This document shows positions 25,925-34,213 of a stretch of 64,000 bases of DNA, one piece after another (the stretch's first letter is position 1; each line of letters begins with the position of its first letter). A program made the position numbers and the translations under genes. The stretch is from positions 2,356,001 through 2,420,000 of the forward strand of contig CP119311.1 in the NCBI GenBank assembly GCA_029202545.1, given 5' to 3'. The notes beneath the pieces are model-generated. The model had not been told where the DNA came from and ran no database searches. It was given only the letters and a program-made list of their open reading frames with translations. The DNA is from Candidatus Pseudobacter hemicellulosilyticus (GTDB lineage: Bacteria > Bacteroidota > Bacteroidia > Chitinophagales > Chitinophagaceae).

Positions 25925-26514
25925 GCAGAAGGATCGCCTTTTTTGATTTCGACGGCACCATCACCAATAAGGATACCCTGCTGGAAATGATCCGCTACCA
26001 TGCCGGCAGTACCCGCTACTGGCTTGGGTTTGCGCTGAACAGCCCTTTCCTGGTGGCTTTCAGGCTGGGCCTGCTGGGCAACCAGCAAGCCAAGGAGATC
26101 ATGCTGCGCTATTTTTTCGGCAGGATGCCGGCGGATGCTTTTGCTGTTGTCTGCCGCCGTTTTGCAGAAGAAAAAATACCGGCCATGATCAGGCCAAAGG
26201 CCCTGCAGGAGATCCAAAAGCTGCAGGCTGCCGGCGCGGAAGTGGTGATTGTATCCGCTTCGCCGGAAGACTGGATCAGGCCCTGGAGTGAGGCGCTGGG
26301 CCTGTGCCTGATGGCCACCCGCCTGGAAACAAAGGCCGGTCAGCTCACCGGCCGGATCAGCGGGAATAACTGTCACGGGGAAGAAAAAGTACGGCGCATC
26401 CGCGAAGGGTATAATTTAGCAGACTACAACGAAATATACTGTTACGGAGATACAAAAGGTGACAAGCCGATGTTATCGCTTGCCACCTTTTCATTTTATC
26501 AACCATTCAGGTAA
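25921..26514 (+). CDS. HAD-IB family phosphatase of the DPPR cluster
   Basis: A 197-residue HAD hydrolase of the SerB/IB type. Motif I is DFDGT (D9, D11), motif II is in VVIVSAS, and motif IV is GDTKGDKPML. A helical cap lies at about 20-90. Its TTG start overlaps the stop of the reductase gene by 4 bp, so translation is coupled. In the pathway it is the obvious candidate to remove the 5-phosphate from decaprenyl-phosphoryl-5-phosphoribose, a step done by an unrelated PAP2-type enzyme in mycobacteria. HAD domains fused to UbiA proteins elsewhere support this. It could instead act on another phospho-sugar. Confidence 0.82.
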   Translation: MSRRIAFFDFDGTITNKDTLLEMIRYHAGSTRYWLGFALNSPFLVAFRLGLLGNQQAKEIMLRYFFGRMPADAFAVVCRRFAEEKIPAMIRPKALQEIQKLQAAGAEVVIVSASPEDWIRPWSEALGLCLMATRLETKAGQLTGRISGNNCHGEEKVRRIREGYNLADYNEIYCYGDTKGDKPMLSLATFSFYQPFR

Positions 26515-26596
26515 GGCTTACGGGGTGTGCCGTTTGAATTAATAGCCGGAAGCCTGCTACAGTGCCCGGGTACCTCGCGGGCAAGGTTTATAGTAG

Positions 26597-28507
26597 TTAT
26601 TGTTTTACGATCTTACGCACTTCTTTTTTGCGGTTGCCCAGGGTCACTTCCAGGAAATAAATACCGGTAGTGAGTCCGCGGGTATCCATGGACACGGCCA
26701 TCAGCTCCTGGTTCTTGTTCCACTGCTGCTGCCGGGCCAGCTTACCATCCATGCTGAAGAGCCGGGCGCGCAATACGCCTTTTTCCGGGTCATTGAGCAA
26801 TACGGACAACTGGTGCTGGACGGGGTTGGGAAAGAACTCCAGGGAAATAGCCGCCGCCTGGCGGTCAACCCGGACAATGGCCGAGTAGCGGATCCTGCTG
26901 CTGCGGGCCGTGATCTTTAAGCGATAGTAGGGATAGCCCCTGGTGTCAGTCCAGCTATAATTCTGCTGGCCGGCAGGCCTTTCGCTTCCCTGGATACTGG
27001 CCACCGTACTGAAGTCAACGCTGTTGGTGGATGCTTCTACTTCGTACAATTCAAAGCCGTCCTCATTCTCCGTGCCCCATACCAGCTGTGTTTGCTGGCC
27101 GTTGGCCGCAGCCCTGAAGTACAGCAGGCTTACCGGCAGGATGGTGGCAGTGGCGTTGATGGTAACGGTATCTTTTGTTCTGGCGCCCATATTGTCGGTG
27201 GCTTCCAGCTCAAACTTATACACGCCTATCAGCATATCCTTTACAATGGGTTGGGAAGTGCTGGCGCCGGACAGGGTATACACTTCGGGGCCATCTACTT
27301 TTCTCCAGTTATAGGCTACTACGGTGCCATCGGGATCATAGGATTTAGTGCCGTTCAGGTCCGCTTCGGGGTAGATCACGGTCTGATCCGTCCCTGCCTG
27401 GGTTACGGGAGGCACATTGGGTGCTGAGCCATTGACCACGGTGATGTTCACCTGGTCAAAGGACCAGTCGGCCCGGTCGTCCACCGCTTTCAGTTCAAAC
27501 TGGTAGGTGCCGGGAGTGGTCAGTCCGGTGACCCTGGTAACGCCGTCTTCGGAAACGGGAATGCTGATGGCGCCGCCGGTGGGGCCGGATACTTTTCTCC
27601 AGATATAGCGCACCAGTTTACCGTCCTCATCTTTCGATTTGGCGCCGCTGAGGTTCACGCTGCCGGTGGTAGTGGAGATGGTCATATCAGGACCGGCATT
27701 GGCAAGAGGCCTTTTGTTGACGGGCTTTGATTTGTCCTGCCCCAGGAACCATTCATAGATATTCGGGTTCTGATAACTGTAATCGGTGGAATATACACGT
27801 CCCCAGATACCGTGACCGCCGGTGGCCCAGTAAGTGGCGTAGGGCACCACTGCGGGCTTGCAATCATTGATCTTGTTAATGGTGCTCTTGGTACAACCTA
27901 CAGGGGCAGTACTGTTATCGTCCTCTGCATGAAATGCCCAGGTGGGCAGGTTGGCGTTGGCGATATTACACCAGTTAACATCCTGGCAGGCGCCGCAGCT
28001 GATGCCGATAGCAGCCAGCTTCTGCGCTTGTGATAATTTACCGCCGGCATAGGCCCAGGTGCCGCCACCGCCCATGCTCAGGCCGGTGAGGATGATCCGG
28101 TTGGTATCAATGCGCAGGTTGCGCGTGGCGTAACTGATCAGCGAATCTGTAATGAAATCATACCACCAGCCATACTTGGTGCCATTGAGCTGGGGACTTA
28201 ATACAATAAAGGTTTCGGTTTTGCCATTCCAGGTAAAGCGCATGTTGTGGCCATTCTTGATGTTGGTGGGAATACCGTTGGTCGCTACCTTGGATAATTC
28301 CGTGGTGCCGTTCCCTTTTTCGCCGCCGCCATGCAGGAAGATGATGAGCGGGTGTTTGATAGACTGGTCTTCGCTGTCATAATCAGTGGGCTTGTACTCA
28401 TAGAAGCCGATGATCTCGTTGGCGGAAACGGGGATGCTCTTAGCTACCTGCTGGCCAGACACAGCAAGGCATAGCAATACAGTGGTAAGGAGTAAAAGGT
28501 GTTTCAT
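26597..28507 (-). CDS. Secreted CE1/PHB-depolymerase-like esterase with PKD domains and type A sorting domain
   Basis: A 636-residue secreted protein. A signal peptide (about 1-19, ending VSGQ) leads to an alpha/beta hydrolase (about 25-265): oxyanion region FLHGGGEKG, nucleophile elbow GLSMGGGG with S144, likely Asp in HAEDDN and likely His in GGHGIWG. Two PKD/REJ-like beta domains follow (about 270-365 and 370-462), then a linker domain and a type A T9SS C-terminal domain (about 560-636, FFPNPVQHQLSV...GLTTGIYFLEV). Likely substrates are esterified polysaccharides or polyesters; nothing fixes which. It is monocistronic and converges on the DPPR operon with an 82-bp gap. Confidence 0.9.
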   Translation of the reverse strand: MKHLLLLTTVLLCLAVSGQQVAKSIPVSANEIIGFYEYKPTDYDSEDQSIKHPLIIFLHGGGEKGNGTTELSKVATNGIPTNIKNGHNMRFTWNGKTETFIVLSPQLNGTKYGWWYDFITDSLISYATRNLRIDTNRIILTGLSMGGGGTWAYAGGKLSQAQKLAAIGISCGACQDVNWCNIANANLPTWAFHAEDDNSTAPVGCTKSTINKINDCKPAVVPYATYWATGGHGIWGRVYSTDYSYQNPNIYEWFLGQDKSKPVNKRPLANAGPDMTISTTTGSVNLSGAKSKDEDGKLVRYIWRKVSGPTGGAISIPVSEDGVTRVTGLTTPGTYQFELKAVDDRADWSFDQVNITVVNGSAPNVPPVTQAGTDQTVIYPEADLNGTKSYDPDGTVVAYNWRKVDGPEVYTLSGASTSQPIVKDMLIGVYKFELEATDNMGARTKDTVTINATATILPVSLLYFRAAANGQQTQLVWGTENEDGFELYEVEASTNSVDFSTVASIQGSERPAGQQNYSWTDTRGYPYYRLKITARSSRIRYSAIVRVDRQAAAISLEFFPNPVQHQLSVLLNDPEKGVLRARLFSMDGKLARQQQWNKNQELMAVSMDTRGLTTGIYFLEVTLGNRKKEVRKIVKQ

Positions 28508-29191
28508 AGACTACGAATTTTGGATTGATACTGGATAGCTGGCAACCGCGCATGACCGCATAGACAAGGCAAAGCAAGCCCTGGTCAGTGCTTAGTCCAG
28601 CAATGAACCGTCAGAACAGGTAAGGAGTAATTGGATATGGTAAGAAGGTACTGTTAGCCAGGCCGTCGTTTCCGATGGGATGAGTACGGGCACTTGACGC
28701 CAACAGTGGCAGGGATGTCTTGTAAAGTAATAGTAGTTTTCATAGGTATCACATTGTACAGATAAAGCAACAATATTTATACCATTCGGGCCAAAAGCCG
28801 CTGCCATTGCGGGGAAACCGGCAAAATCGAGTGGTTTCCGGACCGGCTGGTATTTTTACCGTGGGTGCAGCTGGTAAAATCCTGCCCGCAGTACTCGTGA
28901 AATGCCCGTCCAACTTGATTTTCGTCAAACAGGCCGGCTGCGGTGATGCTATCCGGCTGGCGCCCTGGTCCCCATTCCGGCAGTGCTTTTGTCAGGTCTC
29001 CAAACACTGCCCGATTGTAGGGGTTAACACGTATTTAACGTAAAGCCAGCGATTTTAGTCGAAAAAGAGGAAATTTTTTTTAACCGCTATTTAATGAGTG
29101 TTAGTGGACTGTTAAGTTCAGGATCAAAGGATTAAACGGGCACTTCCTTTGATCTGTCTAAGACGTCTTAAGTATGTTAAATGCAAAAAAT
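28508..29191. other. Intergenic stretch without a recognised gene
   Basis: About 680 bp separate the esterase gene from the divergent DUF4136 gene. Several short frames exist on both strands (for example minus 28777-29007 and a 29-codon frame at 28654-28743 starting MKTTITLQ), but none resembles a known protein. An AT-rich patch (eight T near 29077) and two inverted repeats mark the rightward promoter region. The rest may be regulatory or the remains of a lost gene. Confidence 0.5.
29122..29170. promoter_or_regulatory. Two inverted repeats upstream of the DUF4136 lipoprotein gene
   Basis: GATCAAAGGA (29122-29131) and TCCTTTGATC (29145-29154) are perfect 10-bp arms around 13 bases. TAAGACGTCTTA (29159-29170) is a perfect 12-bp palindrome. 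TTCCTTTG at 29144 resembles a -7 element. The start codon candidate is at 29192 (or 29174). Together they look like an operator and a leader hairpin; the regulator is unknown. Confidence 0.4.
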
Positions 29192-29827
29192 ATGAAAAGT
29201 ATCATCTTGACCATCAGCACAGCGGTGTCGGTACTCGTGCTTGCCGGATGTTCCAAAGAACCGCTGAACAACCTGACCGAGGAGGAAAGCAGGATCTATA
29301 TCACCAACCACGATAGCACGGTGAATTTTGGTTCCTATACAACTTTCAGCGTAGCGGATTCCGTAGCGGTGATCAGCAATAATCGCCTGGAAGGGAAAGC
29401 GCTTACGGCCTATGATGCCGCCATCATTGCGGCCGTAAAGGCGGAGTTGCAGGCCCGGGGTTATACGCCTGTCAGCAAGGACGCCAACCCTGATCTTGGC
29501 ATCAATATCAGCCGGGTCTATAACAGTTCTACCGGCCTGATCAGTTACCCGGATTACTGGGGTGGTTATGGCGGTTACTGGGATCCTTTTTACTGGGGCT
29601 ACGGTGGGTATGGCTATTATTTCCCCACTTACTATGGCTCCTATACCATCACGGAGGGCGCGTTGTCCATTGATGCGCTGGACCTGAAAGATGCCAGTGC
29701 TGACAAACAGATCATGGGTGTCTGGAACGGGCTGGTGCGTGGCACCGGTATTTTCCGGGAGTCCAATGCAGCCGGACAGGCAAAAGCCTTGTTTGATCAG
29801 TCGGCCTATTTTTCCGTGAGTCAATAA
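29192..29827 (+). CDS. DUF4136 family lipoprotein with Gly/Tyr-rich insert
   Basis: A 211-residue lipoprotein with signal MKSIILTISTAVSVLVLAGC, the lipidated residue being C20. The mature part has the DUF4136 pattern: YTTFSVADSV near the start, NPDLGINISRVY, and the closing TGIFRESNAAGQAKALFDQS. Between them lies an unusual stretch of alternating Gly, Tyr and Trp (about residues 120-148). DUF4136 proteins are outer-membrane or periplasmic lipoproteins of unknown role, often stress-related. It is 17 bp upstream of a beta-barrel protein gene and shares its transcript. An alternative ATG at 29174 adds six residues. Confidence 0.85.
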   Translation: MKSIILTISTAVSVLVLAGCSKEPLNNLTEEESRIYITNHDSTVNFGSYTTFSVADSVAVISNNRLEGKALTAYDAAIIAAVKAELQARGYTPVSKDANPDLGINISRVYNSSTGLISYPDYWGGYGGYWDPFYWGYGGYGYYFPTYYGSYTITEGALSIDALDLKDASADKQIMGVWNGLVRGTGIFRESNAAGQAKALFDQSAYFSVSQ

Positions 29828-29844
29828 CCTAAAAAAATTACGAT

Positions 29845-30474
29845 ATGAAACAGGTTCGTTTAATAGCCCTGCTGCTGACCGGAATAGCAGTGGCCGCCCT
29901 GGCGCCAGGCGCCGTGCAGGCCCAGCAGGGAACGGTGAAGCTGAATGTGAACTACAATATCAGCAGCCCCCTGGGCGATCTCAAGGATTTTGTCAGCAAT
30001 ACTTCTTACCGTGGCTGGACAGGCTCCGTGCTGTACAGCGTGACGGATAAGGTATCGGTAGGTCTGGGAACGGGCTACCAGGATTTTTACCAGAAGTATC
30101 CCCGCGACAATTACAAGCTTTCTTCCGGCGAGGACATCTCTGCCGTGGTGAGTAATTCCCTGCAAACCATTCCTATCCTGGCTACCGGTCAGTATAGTTT
30201 TTCTCCTGAATCCAGTATCCAGCCTTATGTAGGACTGGGCATTGGTGGCAACCTCGTGTTGTACCGGCAGTTCCTGGGAGAGTTTGGCAGTGACGGCACC
30301 AAGTTCAGCTTTGCCGCCCGACCCGAAGCTGGCGTTTATATTCCTTTCCGGAAAGGTGGTCCTGCGGGTATTACCGTGAATGCCGCCTACAACTATATGC
30401 CCTTTAACAGCTTTGGTATTTCCGGGCTGAACAACTGGGGTGGCGGCATTGGTGTAAAATTCCCATTGCGCTAA
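29845..30474 (+). CDS. Outer-membrane beta-barrel protein
   Basis: A 209-residue protein with a cleavable signal peptide (ending AVQAQ at about 27) and alternating aromatic/polar strands typical of an eight-stranded OmpA/OprF-type barrel (OMP_b-brl): LNVNYNISSPLGD, SVGLGTGYQDFY, IQPYVGLGIGGNL, GVYIPFRKGG, GGIGVKFPLR at the very end. No peptidoglycan-binding domain follows. Its partner gene encodes a DUF4136 lipoprotein, suggesting a joint envelope role. It ends at the terminator 30512-30541. Confidence 0.85.
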   Translation: MKQVRLIALLLTGIAVAALAPGAVQAQQGTVKLNVNYNISSPLGDLKDFVSNTSYRGWTGSVLYSVTDKVSVGLGTGYQDFYQKYPRDNYKLSSGEDISAVVSNSLQTIPILATGQYSFSPESSIQPYVGLGIGGNLVLYRQFLGEFGSDGTKFSFAARPEAGVYIPFRKGGPAGITVNAAYNYMPFNSFGISGLNNWGGGIGVKFPLR

Positions 30475-30511
30475 GCAGTTGTTTTAACGTTTTGAAAAGT
30501 GAAGGATAAAG

Positions 30512-30541
30512 GCCTGCAGCCGGTTGGTTGCGGGCTTTTTT
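30512..30541 (+). terminator. Terminator after the beta-barrel gene
   Basis: GCCTGCAGCC (30512-30521) pairs with GGTTGCGGGC (30526-30535), including two G-T pairs, across the loop GGTT, and is followed by six T. Confidence 0.85.
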
Positions 30542-30548
30542 GTGGGGA

Positions 30549-31097
30549 TCAGTTCAGCTGGGGATCGATCGGGAAATTGGCCATCAGCTCATAATCGCCG
30601 CCCAGGTGTTTGAGAGAATCCTTCCAGATCTCTTCTGTTTTCTGATGGAACACCAGCTTGCGGGTGGCGGGTGCGGTGAGCCAGGATTTCTCTTTCAGCT
30701 CATCATTGAGCTGGCCGTTGCCCCAGCCGGAATAACCGATATAGAAGCGGATCTTGCTGAGGTCAAGGGAACCTTCTTTAAGCAGGGTGATGGCTGTTTC
30801 AAAATCGCCGCCCCAGTAAATGCCGTCCATGACCTCAAAGCTACCGGGAATGAGGGCAGGGTACTGGTGAAGAAAATGGATGGTGTCCATCTGTACCGGG
30901 CCGCCATAAAAAACGGGGATCTTTTCGTCCAGGTCATTCATGAGCTCATCCAGTGTATGCTCAAAACTGCGGTTGATGACAAACCCAAAGCTGCCTTCTT
31001 CCTGGTGATCGCATAGAAAGACCACTGTTCGCATGAAATTCGGGTCTTTTAAGAAAGGCTCCGCTATTAACAACGTCCCTGGGCCTGGTGGAATCAT
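30549..31097 (-). CDS. YqgE/AlgH family protein
   Basis: A 182-residue cytoplasmic protein of the UPF0301/AlgH family: LLIAEPFLKDPNFMRTVVFLCDH at the start, GSFGFVINR, YGGPVQMDTIHFLH and FYIGYSGWGNGQLNDEL are all family signatures. Function in most bacteria is unclear; AlgH was named for a role in alginate gene control in Pseudomonas. It is a monocistron read leftward from a good promoter (31102-31132) and converges with the barrel gene. Confidence 0.93.
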   Translation of the reverse strand: MIPPGPGTLLIAEPFLKDPNFMRTVVFLCDHQEEGSFGFVINRSFEHTLDELMNDLDEKIPVFYGGPVQMDTIHFLHQYPALIPGSFEVMDGIYWGGDFETAITLLKEGSLDLSKIRFYIGYSGWGNGQLNDELKEKSWLTAPATRKLVFHQKTEEIWKDSLKHLGGDYELMANFPIDPQLN

Positions 31098-31101
31098 ATT
31101 T

Positions 31102-31132
31102 CTAAATTAAGACTTATATAATACTGACAAAA
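31102..31132 (-). promoter_or_regulatory. Promoter of the AlgH-family gene
   Basis: On the minus strand TTTTG (31128-31132) is followed after 18 bases by TAATTTAG (31102-31109), one base off TAnnTTTG. The ATG is only 4 bp farther, which predicts a leaderless mRNA. Confidence 0.5.
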
Positions 31133-31223
31133 TGATTCACTAAAAAAATGATCCTTGCGCAAAACTTCATAAGTTAGCAGCCCGGGAATCATCACCCCGT
31201 TGCGCCTGGCCTGTATGGGCCCT

Positions 31224-31310
31224 GATTTACAGGGCTATTGTAAATCTTAGTTAAATACAAAACCCTGCTGGCGGGCTTATCAGGTATTCATCATCAGTTC
31301 GTTAATTTTG
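31224..31310 (+). promoter_or_regulatory. Inverted repeat and -7 element upstream of the histidine kinase
   Basis: GATTTACA and TGTAAATC (31224-31246) form perfect 8-bp arms around 7 bases, with half-sites 15 bp apart. TAATTTTG at 31303-31310 matches TAnnTTTG exactly and would start transcription near 31317, about 47 nt before the kinase start. The repeat could bind an activator or the kinase's own response regulator. Confidence 0.5.
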
Positions 31311-31363
31311 GCGGTTGTTATTTACCTGCTGAGAGAATTGATTGAAGGCGTTAACGACAGGTG

Positions 31364-32746
31364 ATGATCGCGGTATTAAAATCATATCATTTGCAACTAA
31401 GGAAAGTATTTCCTGTAATCATTGTACTGATCAGTTTTTCACTGATCGGCACCATTTATGTTCAGTACAACTGGCTGCTGACCATGGTGGCAGAGAAGCA
31501 ACAGGAATTTAAGCTGAAGATACCAAGGGCTATGGGTGATGTGGCCCAATCGCTCATGGAGCAGAAGAGCACCCTCCCTTCCCTCAAGAATTTCCGCAGC
31601 AAGCCAGGTCTTAGCTGGCCGGCCGAACAGTTCCGCCTGGAGCTGATGCGTCCGCCTACCATTGCGGAAAAATATACCGAGTTTGAGATCCGGGAAAAAC
31701 TGCAGCGTGCTTTTGATTCTTACGACGGGCTGCGGGGCATCAAATTCGAGTTTGCCATTACGGCCAACCTGCACCTGACGCATTATGAGCTGAAGTCGCC
31801 CAACTTTGTGGAGCACTGGGAAGACAGTGTCAACAACCTGCAGTTCCTGTACCTTTTCCAGCCGGAGAGCGGCAGTGACCTGGAGAACCTGGTCCCCGAG
31901 GAAGTCATGATGGTGGTGGTGCCGGATGCGCGGGAACTGGCCCTGAAAGATATGCGCTGGATGATCATTGGCGCCATCTTTTTCACGCTCATGATCATCA
32001 GCACTTTCTATGTAACGGTCAGCGCCCTGCTGCGCCAGAAGAAGATGAGTGAGATCAAGAACGACTTCATCAATAACATGACGCACGAGTTCAAGACGCC
32101 ATTGGCCACCATCTCTCTGGCGGTGGATGCCTTGCGGAATGATAAAGTGATACAGGACCGGCAGAAAATGGATTATTTCAGCGGCATCATCAAGGAAGAG
32201 AACAAGCGCATGAACAAACATGTGGAGACTATCCTCCAGGCGGCTGTAATGGATCGCCAGGAGTTGCAGCTGAATATGCAGCCGCTCCATGTGCACGACC
32301 TGGTACACGAGATCCTCGACAACTACATTCTACAGCTGCAGGATAAAGGCGGCGAAACGGAGCTTAACCTGAATGCCTTTGACGACCGGATTGAAGCCGA
32401 TCCCGTGCATTTCCGGAACCTGATCTCCAACCTGATCGACAACGCCGTTAAATACTCCAAAGACAACCTGCTGATCCGGATCACCACGCACAGCAGCAAC
32501 AAGAGCCTGCTGATCCGCATTGAGGACAATGGTATTGGTATGAACAAAGAAACGGTCCGCCGGATCTTTGAAAAATTCTACCGGGCGCATACCGGTAATA
32601 TCCACAATGTAAAAGGATTTGGCCTGGGGCTGAGTTATGTGAAGACCATTGTAGATGCCCACCATGGCAAGATCAAGGTGGAGTCTGTAGTAGGCAAGGG
32701 CTCGGCGTTTACGCTGGAGTTCCCGCTGAAGAAGCTGGCGGAGTAA
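31364..32746 (+). CDS. Orphan sensor histidine kinase
   Basis: A 460-residue inner-membrane kinase. Two membrane helices (about 17-37 and 198-221) enclose a periplasmic sensor of about 160 residues with no recognised ligand-binding domain. The HisKA domain has the phospho-acceptor H241 in NNMTHEFKTPLATISLAVDAL. The HATPase domain shows the N box NLIDNAVKYS, G1 EDNGIGM, F box FEKFYRA and G2 GFGLGLSYVK. No response regulator gene is adjacent: the next gene is queA on the other strand, and the two overlap by 38 bp at their 3' ends. The ATG at 31364 is chosen over a GTG directly before it. Confidence 0.92.
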   Translation: MIAVLKSYHLQLRKVFPVIIVLISFSLIGTIYVQYNWLLTMVAEKQQEFKLKIPRAMGDVAQSLMEQKSTLPSLKNFRSKPGLSWPAEQFRLELMRPPTIAEKYTEFEIREKLQRAFDSYDGLRGIKFEFAITANLHLTHYELKSPNFVEHWEDSVNNLQFLYLFQPESGSDLENLVPEEVMMVVVPDARELALKDMRWMIIGAIFFTLMIISTFYVTVSALLRQKKMSEIKNDFINNMTHEFKTPLATISLAVDALRNDKVIQDRQKMDYFSGIIKEENKRMNKHVETILQAAVMDRQELQLNMQPLHVHDLVHEILDNYILQLQDKGGETELNLNAFDDRIEADPVHFRNLISNLIDNAVKYSKDNLLIRITTHSSNKSLLIRIEDNGIGMNKETVRRIFEKFYRAHTGNIHNVKGFGLGLSYVKTIVDAHHGKIKVESVVGKGSAFTLEFPLKKLAE

Positions 32747-33968
32747 ACAGCAGGCAGCCGTCGCCGTAACTGAGGAACCTGAATTCCTGCTGCAGTGCAA
32801 AGTCGTAAATGCGGCGCCAGTCGGCCCCTACAAAAGCGGCTACCAGCAATAACAAGGTGGATTGCGGCTGGTGAAAATTGGTCACCAGCGCTTTGGGTAT
32901 CCGGATAGTATATCCCGGCGCTATCAGCAATTGTGTTTTGGTCAGTAATCTTTCCCATCCCTTTTTTTCCATATAGGCCAGGAGGCTGGTCAGTGCTGCG
33001 TTTGCAGTGTAATGACCGGGCAGCTCATAGGCGTCCCATTGCCCGATGGTCAGTTCTTCAGGCGCCAACTCCGGCGTATGGAGGGTCTTTACGCCCAGCC
33101 AGTACAGGCTTTCAATGGTCCGGAGTGAAGTAGTGCCTACGGCCGTGATATGCCCGTCCAGGTGTTGGAGCAGTTCGCGTATACTAATGGCCGTTACATC
33201 AATAAATTCCAGGTGCATATTGTGTGCTTCCATAGTGGCGGCCTTCACCGGCTGAAAGGTGCCGGCGCCAACGTGGAGGGTTACTTCTGTGCGCGTGATA
33301 TGGCGGGCGGCGAGCTTTTCAAAGATGGCCTGGGTGAAATGCAGGCCGGCAGTGGGGGCGGCTACAGAGCCTTCGGAACGGGCATAGATGGTCTGGTAGC
33401 GTTCCTGATCAGCCGTAGCAGCACTGCGTTTGATATAGGGCGGCAGGGGGATCTGTCCGGCCAGGTGCAGCAGTTCGGCAAAGGAAAGCTGGTCGTCATT
33501 CCAGGAAAGTTCAATGGCGAAGCTGTCGGGTTCCTTGCGCAGGTAGCGGGCCTGCAGCAGCAGGGGACCTTTGGGGCCGGGCAGTTCTTTCTCCAGGAGC
33601 TGTCCGGGTTTCCATTTGGAAGCGCCGCCTACCAGGCAAAGCCATTCCACCTGGCCGGTTTGCGTCATGGCGCTGGTAATATCGGGGTATTGAGGGCCTG
33701 GTTCCAGGCAGAAGATCTCAATGCGGGCGCCGGTGGCTTTCTGGAACAGGAGCCGGGCTTCCACCACTTTGGTATTGTTGAACACCAGGAGGGAGCGTTC
33801 GGGCAGGTATTGAGGCAGGTTCCGGTACTGATCCGTATCCGTATCTATTCTCCCACTTTTATACACCAGGAGCCGGGAAGCGTCCCTTTCAGGCAGGGGA
33901 TGCCAGGCAATCCGTTCTTCGGGCAGCTCATAGGTGAAGTCCTGAATTGAAATAGCTCTGGGATCCAT
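32709..33968 (-). CDS. queA: S-adenosylmethionine:tRNA ribosyltransferase-isomerase
   Basis: QueA transfers and isomerises the ribose of SAM onto preQ1 at position 34 of certain tRNAs, giving epoxyqueuosine. The 419-residue protein has the family landmarks LLVFNNTKVVEARL, GRxEIFCLEP-like region, AAPTAGLHFT, LHVGAGTFQPVKA and NFHQPQSTLLLLVAAFVG. The ATG at 33968 (MDPRAISIQDF) is used rather than an upstream frame start at 34004. It is a bit longer than E. coli QueA (356). Its 3' end overlaps the convergent kinase gene. The strand change before mraZ separates it from the dcw cluster. Confidence 0.93.
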   Translation of the reverse strand: MDPRAISIQDFTYELPEERIAWHPLPERDASRLLVYKSGRIDTDTDQYRNLPQYLPERSLLVFNNTKVVEARLLFQKATGARIEIFCLEPGPQYPDITSAMTQTGQVEWLCLVGGASKWKPGQLLEKELPGPKGPLLLQARYLRKEPDSFAIELSWNDDQLSFAELLHLAGQIPLPPYIKRSAATADQERYQTIYARSEGSVAAPTAGLHFTQAIFEKLAARHITRTEVTLHVGAGTFQPVKAATMEAHNMHLEFIDVTAISIRELLQHLDGHITAVGTTSLRTIESLYWLGVKTLHTPELAPEELTIGQWDAYELPGHYTANAALTSLLAYMEKKGWERLLTKTQLLIAPGYTIRIPKALVTNFHQPQSTLLLLVAAFVGADWRRIYDFALQQEFRFLSYGDGCLLFTPPASSAGTPA

Positions 33969-34092
33969 ACTGTTGTTTTTGGCTGGCCGGCAAATGTAGA
34001 ACATTGGCAGGTGATAATGGGCGGGCCGAAAGGGATGCTGACGGAGGAGGGCAAAAGGACTGCTGAGGGATTGGTTTTGAGTTAATTAACAG

Positions 34093-34143
34093 ATATGCAC
34101 AATGGCTCCGTAGTTATGCACATTTAATTCACGGTTATGCCCC
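34093..34143 (+). repeat. Three DnaA-box-like direct repeats, 21-bp spacing
   Basis: ATATGCACA (34093), TTATGCACA (34114) and TTATGCCCC (34135) lie head-to-tail exactly 21 bp apart. The middle one is a perfect TTATNCACA DnaA box; the first has one mismatch and the third two. A reverse near-box TGTGGAAAA is at 34207. An AT-rich GTTAATTAAC (34081-34090) lies directly to the left. The array is in the 334-bp divergent region between queA and mraZ, 160-210 bp upstream of mraZ. Confidence 0.55.
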
Positions 34144-34198
34144 GGTTTTTACACCGGGAAAGCCCGCAAATACTGATGGGTATTGCCCCTGATGGATA

Positions 34199-34213
34199 TG
34201 GGGACTTGTGGAA
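34199..34213 (+). promoter_or_regulatory. MraZ-type operator repeats
   Basis: TGGGG (34199) and TGGAA (34209) are 10 bp apart, fitting the TGGGN-N5-TGGGN pattern to which MraZ binds upstream of its own operon. Other TGG cores are at 34177 (TGGGT), 34193 (TGGAT) and 34245 (TGGGA). A -7-like TATTTTG lies at 34258-34264, about 39 bp before the mraZ start. Autorepression of the dcw cluster by MraZ is the expected role. Confidence 0.5.

Noticed and set aside
26560..26590. TGCCCG...CGGGCA stem between the convergent HAD and esterase genes as a terminator
   Set aside because: Short stem, long loop and no T-run; kept out of the feature list.
28654..28743. 29-codon minus-strand frame starting MKTTITLQ, considered as a small secreted peptide
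   Set aside because: No homology, no export or modification partner nearby, and short frames like this occur by chance.
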